Positions 1-5,743 of a stretch of 6,646 nt of DNA are shown one piece after another; within the stretch, counting starts at the first letter, position 1, and each line of letters opens with the position of its first letter. Below the pieces are notes generated by a model. It did no database searches. It was not told the origin of the DNA and saw only the letters and a list, made by a program, of their open reading frames with translations. A program made the translations under genes and the position numbers. This stretch comes from Eubacterium sp. AF22-8LB (GTDB lineage: Bacteria; Bacillota_I; Bacilli_A; Erysipelotrichales; Erysipelotrichaceae), in NCBI RefSeq assembly GCF_003458715.1, contig NZ_QRVI01000047.1:1-6646 (forward strand), written 5' to 3'.

Positions 1-874
1 CAAATACAAGCATTGTAAAATCTGTGATTTTTGGTACTTCATCTGTTGATTTTATTTTAAATGTATGTAAAAGATTATATAGAATCGGAATATCTGCCTG
101 TTCTAAATAAGACGACTGCATACATAATTTAGTAATGACACGAGTATAAAGATCGTCGGGAGAACTTATTTGATTATCTTCGAGATTGTATCCATTTAGA
201 TTTCGTACTCGACATATCAAGATGCATGCTGCAAAAATGGATAAGTCCGTTTCTGATAAATAGACTTGTTCTCCATTCATGATTTTGATTACATCTTCCT
301 TTGTGGATTTATAATATTTCATAACCCACGAATCACTTAGAAGCATATAAAGAATATCCATTAATGCATCTGGATTTTCGAGTGCCATGTCTTTTACGAT
401 TTTAAAAAGAAGCTCACGAATTTCACTTTCTTCTAATAAAATGACACACTCATCTTTTTTTAGCTTGAATAATTCCACATTGTAGTTTTTCAACAAAAAC
501 TGAATCACTTTATTGATTTCTTTGCGGATTACAGAATCGGATAAACCTAATAATTCAGATAAATCATATATACTGCAATCCTCAAAGAATAGTATTTTAC
601 CTATAATTTTGTAAATACGATAGACAGCTAGATCTACATTTTCATTATCCTGATTGACTATGTTACGAATAATATCTAGGTGCTCATCATTGATCATATA
701 TCCTTGTTTGGTACTCGAACGTATTAATATACAGTTTGTCACATCATTCATAAATGTGATTTCATTACGTATAGTTCGTGTTGACACATTTAGATTTTCT
801 GATATTTCTTTTCCATGAATCCCCGGATTATTCATAATCAATTTAATAATTTTTAATTGTCTAGCTGTTAACAT
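1..874 (-). CDS. PRD/HTH (BglG/LicR-like) transcriptional regulator, partial at its C-terminus
   Basis: This frame stays open from ATG 874 to the window edge, giving the first 291 residues. The start follows AGGAAG (881-886) with 6 nt spacing; that site overlaps the TAG of the permease gene, leaving only 10 nt between the genes. Residues about 5-58 form an HTH_11-like winged helix (LTARQLKIIKLI, then STRTIRNEI). Residues about 84-140 look like a second, Mga-like HTH (LSELLGLSDSVIRKEI). Residues about 155-232 resemble a first PTS regulation domain ending in CRVRNLNGYNL. Such proteins are usually 500-700 aa, with EIIB- and EIIA-like domains that would lie beyond the window. Members are sugar-responsive activators controlled by PTS phosphorylation, and the cotranscribed permease suggests it regulates that operon. 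The histidine usual before the R-x4-G stretch appears to be Ala/Cys (215-217). Family call fairly sure; target inferred. Confidence 0.85.
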   Translation of the reverse strand, partial: MLTARQLKIIKLIMNNPGIHGKEISENLNVSTRTIRNEITFMNDVTNCILIRSSTKQGYMINDEHLDIIRNIVNQDNENVDLAVYRIYKIIGKILFFEDCSIYDLSELLGLSDSVIRKEINKVIQFLLKNYNVELFKLKKDECVILLEESEIRELLFKIVKDMALENPDALMDILYMLLSDSWVMKYYKSTKEDVIKIMNGEQVYLSETDLSIFAACILICRVRNLNGYNLEDNQISSPDDLYTRVITKLCMQSSYLEQADIPILYNLLHTFKIKSTDEVPKITDFTMLVF

Positions 875-880
875 GTTTCT

Positions 881-886
881 CTTCCT
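881..886 (-). promoter_or_regulatory. Ribosome-binding site of the PRD/HTH regulator
   Basis: On the minus strand AGGAAG lies 6 nt before the ATG at 874 and shares bases with the permease stop codon TAG (885-887). Ribosomes finishing the permease would therefore be next to the regulator start, which suggests translational coupling. Confidence 0.7.
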
Positions 887-2147
887 ATTTTTCTAAAGCT
901 TGTTCTTTTTGTAGCTCTTCTTTTTCCATCATCTTAAAGAATGGATAATAGAACACAGTTTGTAGAATCAACAATACAAATACTAGGACTACAGACTTCC
1001 AATCTAATGTCATTAAGAATGCACTTACTCCTGGAGGCAAGAATCCTGGAGGATTGGCAATTGGTTTACCGACTAAGCCTAAATTCATTGTTAAATATAC
1101 AATTGTTGTACAGATCAATGGTCCGAACACAAATGGAATAAACATAAATGGATTCAAGATAATTGGTGTACCAAAAATTAATGGTTCATTGATTCCAAAC
1201 AAGCTTGGAATAATAGATACTTTACCTACTGAATTCAATGATTTTGCCTTTGATCTCATCATTAAAATATTTAATCCTAATGTTAAACCAGATCCTGATA
1301 CACATAATATACCATAGAATAATCCAAACGTGAAAATATGTTGAACAGGTTGTCCTGCTGTATATGCTGCAATATTTTCAGCGGCATACGCAATCGCAAA
1401 AGTTGCCCATACAGCAGAAGTAATACTTGGTCCATGTAATCCAAAGAACCATAATAGCTGAGTTAAGAACATCACAATCAATAAAGCTGGTAGTGTATCC
1501 ATGCCTGTTACAGCTGGTGCTAATACATTCATGATCAATTGTGGGAAGGCTACCTTACCAAACGTTAACGAAAGATTTGCGATCGCAACGGCGATGATTG
1601 TATTCAATACTAACGGTACTAAGGCTGCAAAGCTATCTTGTACCATTGGTGGTACACTTTCTGGCATTTTAATATACCATTTGCGTTCGTAACAAATGTG
1701 ATAAATTTCAACTGTAAATAGGGCTGCAACAATACCTGTAAATAATCCAGTTGATCCTAAATAAGATGTATTTAGTTGACCATCTTTGACTACAGCACAA
1801 AGAATGAAGAAAACAACTAAAGCTGTGACAGCAGGTTGACTTCCTTTTAAATCATATTTTTCAGATAAAGTTTTCGCAATAAAGTATGTTGCATATACCG
1901 CAAGCATATCGTTTGTGAATGCTGATGCATATGTCAAGACACCCATATTTGCATTTAAAAAATCATAAACAGGTCCACTTCCTAAAAGGTTGGCAATACC
2001 TAAGAAAATAGTACAGAATGAACCAACGATAATAATAGGTATTGAAGCAACGATTCCATCTTTGATAGCTTGAATATGTTTTTGTTGTTCAAGCTTGTTC
2101 GCAATTGGCATCAAATACTTCATAAGAACATTTTGAATTTTTTCCAT
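885..2147 (-). CDS. PTS Lac-family sugar transporter subunit IIC (cellobiose/chitobiose-type)
   Basis: A 420-residue polytopic membrane protein of the Lac (lactose/cellobiose/chitobiose) EIIC family, close to the family's usual 420-450 aa. It would move a disaccharide or beta-glucoside across the membrane while EIIB phosphorylates it. The N-terminus (MEKIQNVLMKYLMPIANKLE, then IQAIKDGIVASIPIIIVGS) is typical. The LLWFFGLHG motif carries H238 and the GINEPLIFG motif carries E321; these match the substrate-site His and Glu known from ChbC-type permeases. Many hydrophobic segments fill the rest and the charged tail is cytosolic-like. I chose ATG 2147 over an ATG 7 codons upstream because GAGGAG (2155-2160) sits 7 nt before it; the upstream ATG would place that site inside the gene. 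No IIA or IIB gene is visible here. Exact sugar unknown, though the cellobiose/chitobiose type is most likely. Confidence 0.93.
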   Translation of the reverse strand: MEKIQNVLMKYLMPIANKLEQQKHIQAIKDGIVASIPIIIVGSFCTIFLGIANLLGSGPVYDFLNANMGVLTYASAFTNDMLAVYATYFIAKTLSEKYDLKGSQPAVTALVVFFILCAVVKDGQLNTSYLGSTGLFTGIVAALFTVEIYHICYERKWYIKMPESVPPMVQDSFAALVPLVLNTIIAVAIANLSLTFGKVAFPQLIMNVLAPAVTGMDTLPALLIVMFLTQLLWFFGLHGPSITSAVWATFAIAYAAENIAAYTAGQPVQHIFTFGLFYGILCVSGSGLTLGLNILMMRSKAKSLNSVGKVSIIPSLFGINEPLIFGTPIILNPFMFIPFVFGPLICTTIVYLTMNLGLVGKPIANPPGFLPPGVSAFLMTLDWKSVVLVFVLLILQTVFYYPFFKMMEKEELQKEQALEK

Positions 2148-2154
2148 TTTCGCT

Positions 2155-2160
2155 CTCCTC
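2155..2160 (-). promoter_or_regulatory. Ribosome-binding site fixing the IIC start at 2147
   Basis: GAGGAG on the minus strand lies 7 nt upstream of ATG 2147. It decides against the longer reading from 2168, whose seven extra residues (MYTRRAK) do not look like the family. Confidence 0.8.
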
Positions 2161-2164
2161 GTAT

Positions 2165-2187
2165 ACAATTTTTGTCGACCAAATTGT
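2165..2187. promoter_or_regulatory. Inverted repeat at the predicted transcription start of the permease operon
   Basis: Arms ACAATTT (2165-2171) and AAATTGT (2181-2187) are perfectly complementary over 7 bp and flank 9 nt containing the palindrome GTCGAC (2174-2179). The element starts immediately downstream of the predicted start site (about 2188) and ends just before the Shine-Dalgarno site. That position suits a repressor operator or a short leader hairpin. Function is inferred from position only. Confidence 0.4.
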
Positions 2188-2194
2188 TAACTAT

Positions 2195-2223
2195 ATATTA
2201 AATGTTCACATCATAATTCTCAA
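2195..2223 (-). promoter_or_regulatory. Sigma-A-type promoter of the PTS IIC-regulator operon
   Basis: Reading the minus strand, TTGAGA (2218-2223) is separated by exactly 17 bp from TAATAT (2195-2200); each differs from consensus at one or two positions. Transcription would start near 2188, giving a leader of about 40 nt before the IIC start codon. It lies downstream of the terminator at 2254-2276, so the permease operon has its own start. Confidence 0.7.
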
Positions 2224-2231
2224 ATCTTCTT

Positions 2232-2250
2232 TTTCCACTTAAAGTGGAAA
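2232..2250. promoter_or_regulatory. Perfect 19-bp dyad upstream of the permease promoter (candidate operator)
   Basis: TTTCCACTT (2232-2240) and AAGTGGAAA (2242-2250) are perfect 9-bp complementary arms around one central base. The centre lies about 53 bp upstream of the predicted transcription start and 8 bp beyond the -35 box, a usual place for an activator site. With almost no loop it is better explained as a binding site for a dimeric protein than as an RNA hairpin, and no T-run follows it on either strand. The PRD/HTH regulator of this operon is the obvious candidate ligand, but this is inference. Confidence 0.55.
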
Positions 2251-2253
2251 CTT

Positions 2254-2276
2254 AAAAAGCCACCATACAGGTGGCT
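2254..2276 (-). terminator. Rho-independent terminator after the Rpn-like gene
   Basis: On the minus strand AGCCACC-TGTAT-GGTGGCT forms a 7-bp GC-rich stem with a 5-nt loop, followed by a run of Ts. The second in-frame stop of the Rpn-like frame (2275-2277) overlaps its base by two bases, so the terminator belongs to the original full-length gene. It insulates the permease operon from upstream transcription. Confidence 0.9.
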
Positions 2277-2370
2277 ACGATATCCATTTTATAATTTCAT
2301 CTTCACTTTTAGATACACACTTCGCAATTTGAGATACACTCATACCATTTGAAAGCATAGTTCGGATCAT
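2275..2370 (-). pseudogene. Severed C-terminal segment of the Rpn-like gene (31 codons after an in-frame TAG)
   Basis: Immediately after the TAG at 2371-2373 the same frame continues without interruption for 31 codons to a second TAG at 2275-2277. The peptide begins MIRTMLSNGMSVSQIAK and ends EDEIIKWIS. A short segment of the type 'NGMSvsqIAkctgls.eeI' is the usual C-terminus of Rpn/PD-(D/E)XK transposase-like proteins, so this is very likely the original end of the upstream protein, cut off by one nonsense codon. The frame, the family-like sequence and the terminator directly after the second stop all agree. Re-initiation at the ATG just after the TAG is possible, but I see no good ribosome-binding site for it. 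Confidence 0.75.
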
Positions 2371-3183
2371 CTAAGTCATTTCTTGATTCATCTTATCAGC
2401 CAGCTTATCAGATTCATCTGCACGTTTATTTGCTTCTTGTACTTTTTTATTAGCTTCCTCTAATCGTTTTTGAGCCTCCGCTAATCGTTTATTCGCTTCC
2501 TCTAATCGTTTATTCGCTTTCTTTAATCGTTTATGAGCTTCTTCAAATTCAAGTTTTAGTTCATTTTCTTGTTGTATTCTAAAGTCTTCAATCCATTTTG
2601 TCCAACAATCATTCGATATGGTTTCTACTCGTTTTTCTACCGTTTGAATTACTTCATCATTTTCTATCATCTTAGTTTTACCATTATCTCTACAATTCAA
2701 AAAGTAATATACTATTTTTTCTTTATCATTCATCTGATCATAAGATTTATCTAAATTTTCTGTTGAATACACAGATATTTTCAACATGCCATCTGGAAAA
2801 AACAAAATACCATCATCATTTCTAAATTGAAGATCTATTTCAAATTCCGATTCCTTACCATCATAGAACGCAATGACTTGACATGGGTTTAAATCATATT
2901 CTTCCTGTGATCCAAACAACCTCATAAGATAATATTCAGATAAGCGATGTAATTTGATTATATTTTGATCTATCAGAATAGCTAGTTTCATCTTGGTGTT
3001 GTCGTCAAATTCTACAAAAGCTTCAAGTATTGGATCAACCCCCACATTCGTTACATGTACATTCACCACCTTTCTTTCCAAAAATACCGTAAGTAATGAT
3101 TTTAAGGCATCATTGGCCTCTTTACAATCTTCGCCAAAAACATATTTAAAGGCAAAGTCGTTTAATAAATTAGCGCTTCTCAT
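2371..3183 (-). CDS. Divergent Rpn / PD-(D/E)XK nuclease-family transposase-like protein, C-terminally truncated
   Basis: A 270-residue soluble protein. The N-terminus contains LLNDFAFKYVFGE, close to the opening motif of Rpn (PDDEXK_2 / TIGR01784-type) recombination-promoting nucleases. HRLSEYYLMRLFGSQEEYDLNP resembles their 'R..yYlsrly..Ql..G..Y..l.p' segment. The catalytic D...E-x-Q block expected between these is not clear: only AILIDQN is seen there, so the core is shortened or degenerate. Residues about 214-262 are seven heptads forming a charged coiled coil. I chose ATG 3183, with GAGG 5 nt upstream, over GTG 3189, which lies inside that site. An in-frame TAG ends it early (see 2275-2370). 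It has terminators on both sides and no link to the neighbouring sugar genes, as expected of an accessory gene. Family members promote RecA-independent recombination; activity here is doubtful. Confidence 0.7.
   Translation of the reverse strand: MRSANLLNDFAFKYVFGEDCKEANDALKSLLTVFLERKVVNVHVTNVGVDPILEAFVEFDDNTKMKLAILIDQNIIKLHRLSEYYLMRLFGSQEEYDLNPCQVIAFYDGKESEFEIDLQFRNDDGILFFPDGMLKISVYSTENLDKSYDQMNDKEKIVYYFLNCRDNGKTKMIENDEVIQTVEKRVETISNDCWTKWIEDFRIQQENELKLEFEEAHKRLKKANKRLEEANKRLAEAQKRLEEANKKVQEANKRADESDKLADKMNQEMT
2398..2544 (-). repeat. 21-bp tandem repeat encoding heptads of a coiled coil (7 units)
   Basis: Seven consecutive 21-bp units encode EEAHKRL, KKANKRL, EEANKRL, AEAQKRL, EEANKKV, QEANKRA and DESDKLA. 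The four units at 2461-2544 all end in AAACGATTA and are clearly related at DNA level; the three at 2398-2460 are more diverged. Because a unit equals one heptad, unit gain or loss would keep the frame and change only the coiled-coil length. Confidence 0.85.
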
Positions 3184-3228
3184 AAGCACCTCGATTCTAG
3201 CAGGTATTTCCTACATACTCATATACGT

Positions 3229-3266
3229 AAAAAAATGCACTTTTTCTAATAAAAATTAAAAAAGTG
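3229..3266 (-). terminator. AT-rich Rho-independent terminator after the rpiA-oxidoreductase-HAD operon
   Basis: On the minus strand CACTTTTT (3259-3266) pairs with AAAAAGTG (3238-3245) across a 13-nt loop and is followed two bases later by seven Ts (3229-3235). It begins 13 nt after the HAD stop codon. The stem is A/T-heavy and the loop long, so it may be leaky into the Rpn-like gene. Confidence 0.65.
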
Positions 3267-3279
3267 TCTTTTTAGTGCC

Positions 3280-4053
3280 TTAAATCCATTTCATTTTCTT
3301 ACAAATATTATAAATACCATCATCCACATTGGCATCTGTGACAATAGTTGCGATATCCTTCAATTCTTGACACGCATTTCCCATGGCAACACTTGTCCAT
3401 TGTGGATCAAACATAACCATATCATTGGTGTCATCACCAAAGACAACTACATCTTTTAAATCACCATGTACATGCTGCATCATATCCAAAATACCTTGGT
3501 GTTTAGCATCATATTGAAACATTAAATAATCGGGTACAAAACGCATATTTCCTAATGTATCCTTTAAAGTGAGTTCGAATTCCTTCTCTTTTGGGATGGA
3601 AATATACATTTTATAAATCACATCTAACTTGTCTACATCCAAATTTTCATCATACACATACTCCGTAGGCTCTTTACGATCCCCCACTTCATTCTGGAAC
3701 GTATGATCTAATGTATATACTTTGATTGAATCGTCTAACGCAAATAAAACACCATATCCTAAAGATAATGCTTGTTTTGCAATTGCTTTTGATTTTTCTA
3801 AGTCCAAAGGTATGTTTTGAATCAATTCATCATGAATGACTAAACCGCCACCACCGCAGCATACCATATCATGAAGCCCCACACTCTCCATAAAGTTACG
3901 CGCTTTATAATGAGCACGACCCGTCGCAATAGCTACAAAATGACCTGCCTTTTGAAGCTCATTCAAAGCTAGCTGTGCACTTGGTACAATTTTTCCGGTC
4001 GCTTTATCTGTTAAAGTACCATCAATGTCAAAGAAAAAGTATTTTTTATTCAT
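3280..4053 (-). CDS. Cof-type HAD-superfamily sugar-phosphate phosphatase (HAD-IIB)
   Basis: A 257-residue cytosolic protein, normal length for the Cof/YidA-type HAD subfamily. Motif I is FFDIDGTLTD with nucleophile D9 and acid/base D11. Motif II is IATGR with T44. Motif III is probably K184 in YDAKHQGI, and motif IV is GDDTND (206-211) for magnesium. The region between motifs II and III (about 85-185) is the C2 cap that sets substrate choice. Family members dephosphorylate sugar phosphates and similar small phosphates, often with broad specificity, so the substrate cannot be named. The ATG overlaps the end of the upstream oxidoreductase by 8 nt and follows GGGGG at 4058-4062, so it is the last gene of a translationally coupled operon. 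Its neighbours suggest a sugar phosphate or an oxidised derivative. Confidence 0.93.
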   Translation of the reverse strand: MNKKYFFFDIDGTLTDKATGKIVPSAQLALNELQKAGHFVAIATGRAHYKARNFMESVGLHDMVCCGGGGLVIHDELIQNIPLDLEKSKAIAKQALSLGYGVLFALDDSIKVYTLDHTFQNEVGDRKEPTEYVYDENLDVDKLDVIYKMYISIPKEKEFELTLKDTLGNMRFVPDYLMFQYDAKHQGILDMMQHVHGDLKDVVVFGDDTNDMVMFDPQWTSVAMGNACQELKDIATIVTDANVDDGIYNICKKMKWI

Positions 4054-5005
4054 ATTTCCCCCACGCTTTCTGAACTTGAGTTAAGACGTCCATCACATCT
4101 CTAATATATCGTAAATTTGTTTGATCATTTAAACAAGATACATATTCTTCCATGTCATGAATTTCATAATTCAATGCCAAACGACTTCCGCCACAACAAA
4201 CCTCTTCTGTATGACCATCACTTGTATATGTGATGACTGCCTTATCACCACGTGGAAAATTATAGATTTCAATATAGGCATTTTCACATGCAATCAAGCC
4301 TATTTTTGGTTGTTTGGCACGCATAGTGAGTGAAATTGTTGCTATCTCCATATCTTTATTTTGAAGTAAAATACCACTTGTCTCGTCTACACCCGTTTCA
4401 AAAGGGGTCATGGTTGTTAATACTGTGGTAGGTTTACTTGACATAAACCAACGCGCAAAGCTAACGGCATATACACCAATATCAAGTAGTGCACCACCAG
4501 CCAAATCCGGATTAAAAAAGCGGTTATTGACATCATATTCTTTAAAGCTTCCAAAATTGACTTGAATCATTTTGACTGGGCCAAATTCATTCGATAAGAC
4601 TCTCTTTTGAATTGCTTTAAATAAAGGCATATGGAAAAGTGTAACACCATCACTGATTACTAAATGTCTTTCTTTGGCAATCTCTACACATTCATTTAAT
4701 TCCACAGAATTTAAAGTAATGGCTTTCTCACAAAAAACATGTTTATTATGAAGCAAGGCATCCTTCATAATTTCATAGTGAGAATTATGTGGTGTGGCAA
4801 TATAAACAATATCAATATTTTCATCTTCAAACATAGCCTGATAATTCTCATATACATGTTCAATTGAAAATTCTTCAGAAAACTTTTTAGCTGAACTCAA
4901 ATGCCCAGAAGCTACACCATAAATTCCAACACCTTCTTGAATCAAGGCATTTGCCATATCATGTGCAATCCATCCAGATCCAACAATTCCCCAATTATAA
5001 TGCAT
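4046..5005 (-). CDS. Gfo/Idh/MocA-family NAD(P)-dependent oxidoreductase
   Basis: A 319-residue protein of usual family length. The N-terminal Rossmann fold starts WGIVGSGWIAHDMANAL, with the dinucleotide loop G6-x-x-G9-x-G11. IDIVYIATPHNSHYE (64-78) is the standard strand-turn of the family. CEKAITLN carries the expected catalytic Lys94, though the usual E-K-P is E-K-A here. GGALLDIGVYAVSFARW (170-186) carries Asp175 and Tyr179 and resembles the dihydrodiol-dehydrogenase-like branch. Family members oxidise or reduce sugars, inositols or their derivatives. I chose ATG 5005 because AAGGTG precedes it by 6 nt and the Rossmann strand begins at once; a start 14 codons upstream would add a basic tail and deepen the overlap with rpiA. 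It overlaps rpiA by 11 nt and the HAD gene by 8 nt. Substrate and cofactor preference unknown. Confidence 0.92.
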   Translation of the reverse strand: MHYNWGIVGSGWIAHDMANALIQEGVGIYGVASGHLSSAKKFSEEFSIEHVYENYQAMFEDENIDIVYIATPHNSHYEIMKDALLHNKHVFCEKAITLNSVELNECVEIAKERHLVISDGVTLFHMPLFKAIQKRVLSNEFGPVKMIQVNFGSFKEYDVNNRFFNPDLAGGALLDIGVYAVSFARWFMSSKPTTVLTTMTPFETGVDETSGILLQNKDMEIATISLTMRAKQPKIGLIACENAYIEIYNFPRGDKAVITYTSDGHTEEVCCGGSRLALNYEIHDMEEYVSCLNDQTNLRYIRDVMDVLTQVQKAWGKYE

Positions 5006-5669
5006 GAAATTCACCTTTGACTTCTTTCTTGAAAACACCCTTCTCATTTACCATAATAATACCTGTAATCGTATCGACAAATAGACTTGTATCTACAACA
5101 CCTGGCATCATTAACAGTGTTTGATTCAACAAACCAATGTCTTGTACCTCGTTAAAATAAACATCCAATAAAAGATTGCCTTCATCACTGATCATAATGC
5201 CATCTTTATTATTACTTGTTCGTTCAACGACATTTCCATTCAACTGTTCTAATTTCTTCTTCACAATACTATAAGCACGTGGTAATACTTCGACTACAAC
5301 AGGTGCTTTAAAGGCCAAGGTCTTGTGAAATTTAGTTTCATCAACCAATACAATATATTCATCTGCCATAGATGCAATAATCTTTTCCTGTGTATGAATG
5401 CCTCCACCGCTTTTTAAAGCATTTAGATTTGAATCTACTTCATCACATCCATCAAAGGCAATGTCTATATGATCTACAAATTGCGTATTCAATATAGGTA
5501 ACCCTTCCTTTTGAGCTTTTAAAGCTGTCTTTACAGAAGGTGTCACCACCTGAATATCTTTATCCTTTACATAATCAATCAAATATTGAATGGTACTTCC
5601 TCCTCCTAGGCCTACAACCATTCCATCATGAATCAATTTTGAAGCGTATTTTGCACATGTCTTTTTCAT
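4995..5669 (-). CDS. rpiA: Ribose-5-phosphate isomerase A
   Basis: Interconverts ribose 5-phosphate and ribulose 5-phosphate in the non-oxidative pentose phosphate pathway. At 224 residues it matches RpiA (219 in E. coli). The phosphate loop is VGLGGGST (18-25). The active-site block DIAFDGCDEVD...LKSGGG...QEK contains D73, D76, K86 and E95, with the same 3-10-9 spacing as E. coli D81, D84, K94 and E103. The C-terminal PGVVDTSLF is also typical. It departs from the usual DGADE and KGGGGA (DGCDE and KSGGGI here), so it is a divergent copy. I chose ATG 5669 because GGAGG (5676-5680) precedes it by 6 nt; the ATG two codons earlier touches that site. First gene of the operon, overlapping the oxidoreductase by 11 nt. 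Whether it is the housekeeping copy or an operon-specific paralogue cannot be told here. Confidence 0.95.
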   Translation of the reverse strand: MKKTCAKYASKLIHDGMVVGLGGGSTIQYLIDYVKDKDIQVVTPSVKTALKAQKEGLPILNTQFVDHIDIAFDGCDEVDSNLNALKSGGGIHTQEKIIASMADEYIVLVDETKFHKTLAFKAPVVVEVLPRAYSIVKKKLEQLNGNVVERTSNNKDGIMISDEGNLLLDVYFNEVQDIGLLNQTLLMMPGVVDTSLFVDTITGIIMVNEKGVFKKEVKGEFHAL

Positions 5670-5675
5670 AATCAT

Positions 5676-5680
5676 CCTCC
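5676..5680 (-). promoter_or_regulatory. Ribosome-binding site fixing the rpiA start
   Basis: GGAGG on the minus strand is directly followed by ATGATTATG. The second ATG (5669) has the ideal 6-nt spacing and the first (5675) has none, so 5669 is the start. Transcription from the predicted promoter would begin near 5680, placing this site at the very 5' end of the mRNA. Confidence 0.75.
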
Positions 5681-5686
5681 ATCTCA

Positions 5687-5714
5687 AGTGTATCATGGAA
5701 TTTTATTTCGTCAA
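5687..5714 (-). promoter_or_regulatory. Promoter of the rpiA-oxidoreductase-HAD operon, with a possible operator in the spacer
   Basis: On the minus strand TTGACG (5709-5714) precedes TACACT (5687-5692) by 16 bp, and TGA just before the -10 gives an extended TGN element. The spacer holds an imperfect dyad, GAAATAAAATTCC (5697-5709), a plausible site for a dimeric regulator such as the adjacent RpiR protein. The start would fall near 5680, leaving a leader of only about 11 nt. Promoter call reasonable; operator speculative. Confidence 0.6.
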
Positions 5715-5743
5715 CGTCTTTTTTGTGTAATTATTATTCATAT

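Noticed and set aside
941..1692. Plus-strand open frames inside the permease gene
   Set aside because: They are antisense shadows of a clear IIC coding frame, with low-complexity translations and no family-like motifs.
2148..2194. Riboswitch or antiterminator (RAT-like) leader before the permease
   Set aside because: The leader is only about 40 nt and no terminator lies between promoter and start codon, so antitermination has nothing to act on.
2371..2373. TAG read as pyrrolysine or as a recoded sense codon
   Set aside because: The permease and RpiR genes both end in TAG at sensible places, one just before a new start and one in a terminator, so TAG is an ordinary stop here.
2398..2544. CRISPR-like array
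   Set aside because: The 21-bp units are contiguous with no spacers and are in frame with a coiled coil.
3190..3250. A promoter for the Rpn-like gene (TTAGAA, 18 bp, TATATG on the minus strand)
   Set aside because: Both boxes are weak and overlap the terminator's A/T tract; chance matches are expected in such sequence.
2569..3259. Plus-strand open frames across the Rpn-like gene and its upstream gap
   Set aside because: They are antisense to a frame with recognisable motifs and have no convincing ribosome-binding sites.
2254..3266. Insertion-sequence boundaries around the transposase-like gene
   Set aside because: The inverted repeats at each side are different terminators, not matching terminal repeats, and I found no target duplication. 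Rpn-family genes are not usually carried on ordinary IS elements.
5006..5047. Longer start of the oxidoreductase, 14 codons upstream
   Set aside because: The Rossmann strand starts right after ATG 5005, which has a good AAGGTG site; the extension is a basic string overlapping rpiA more deeply.
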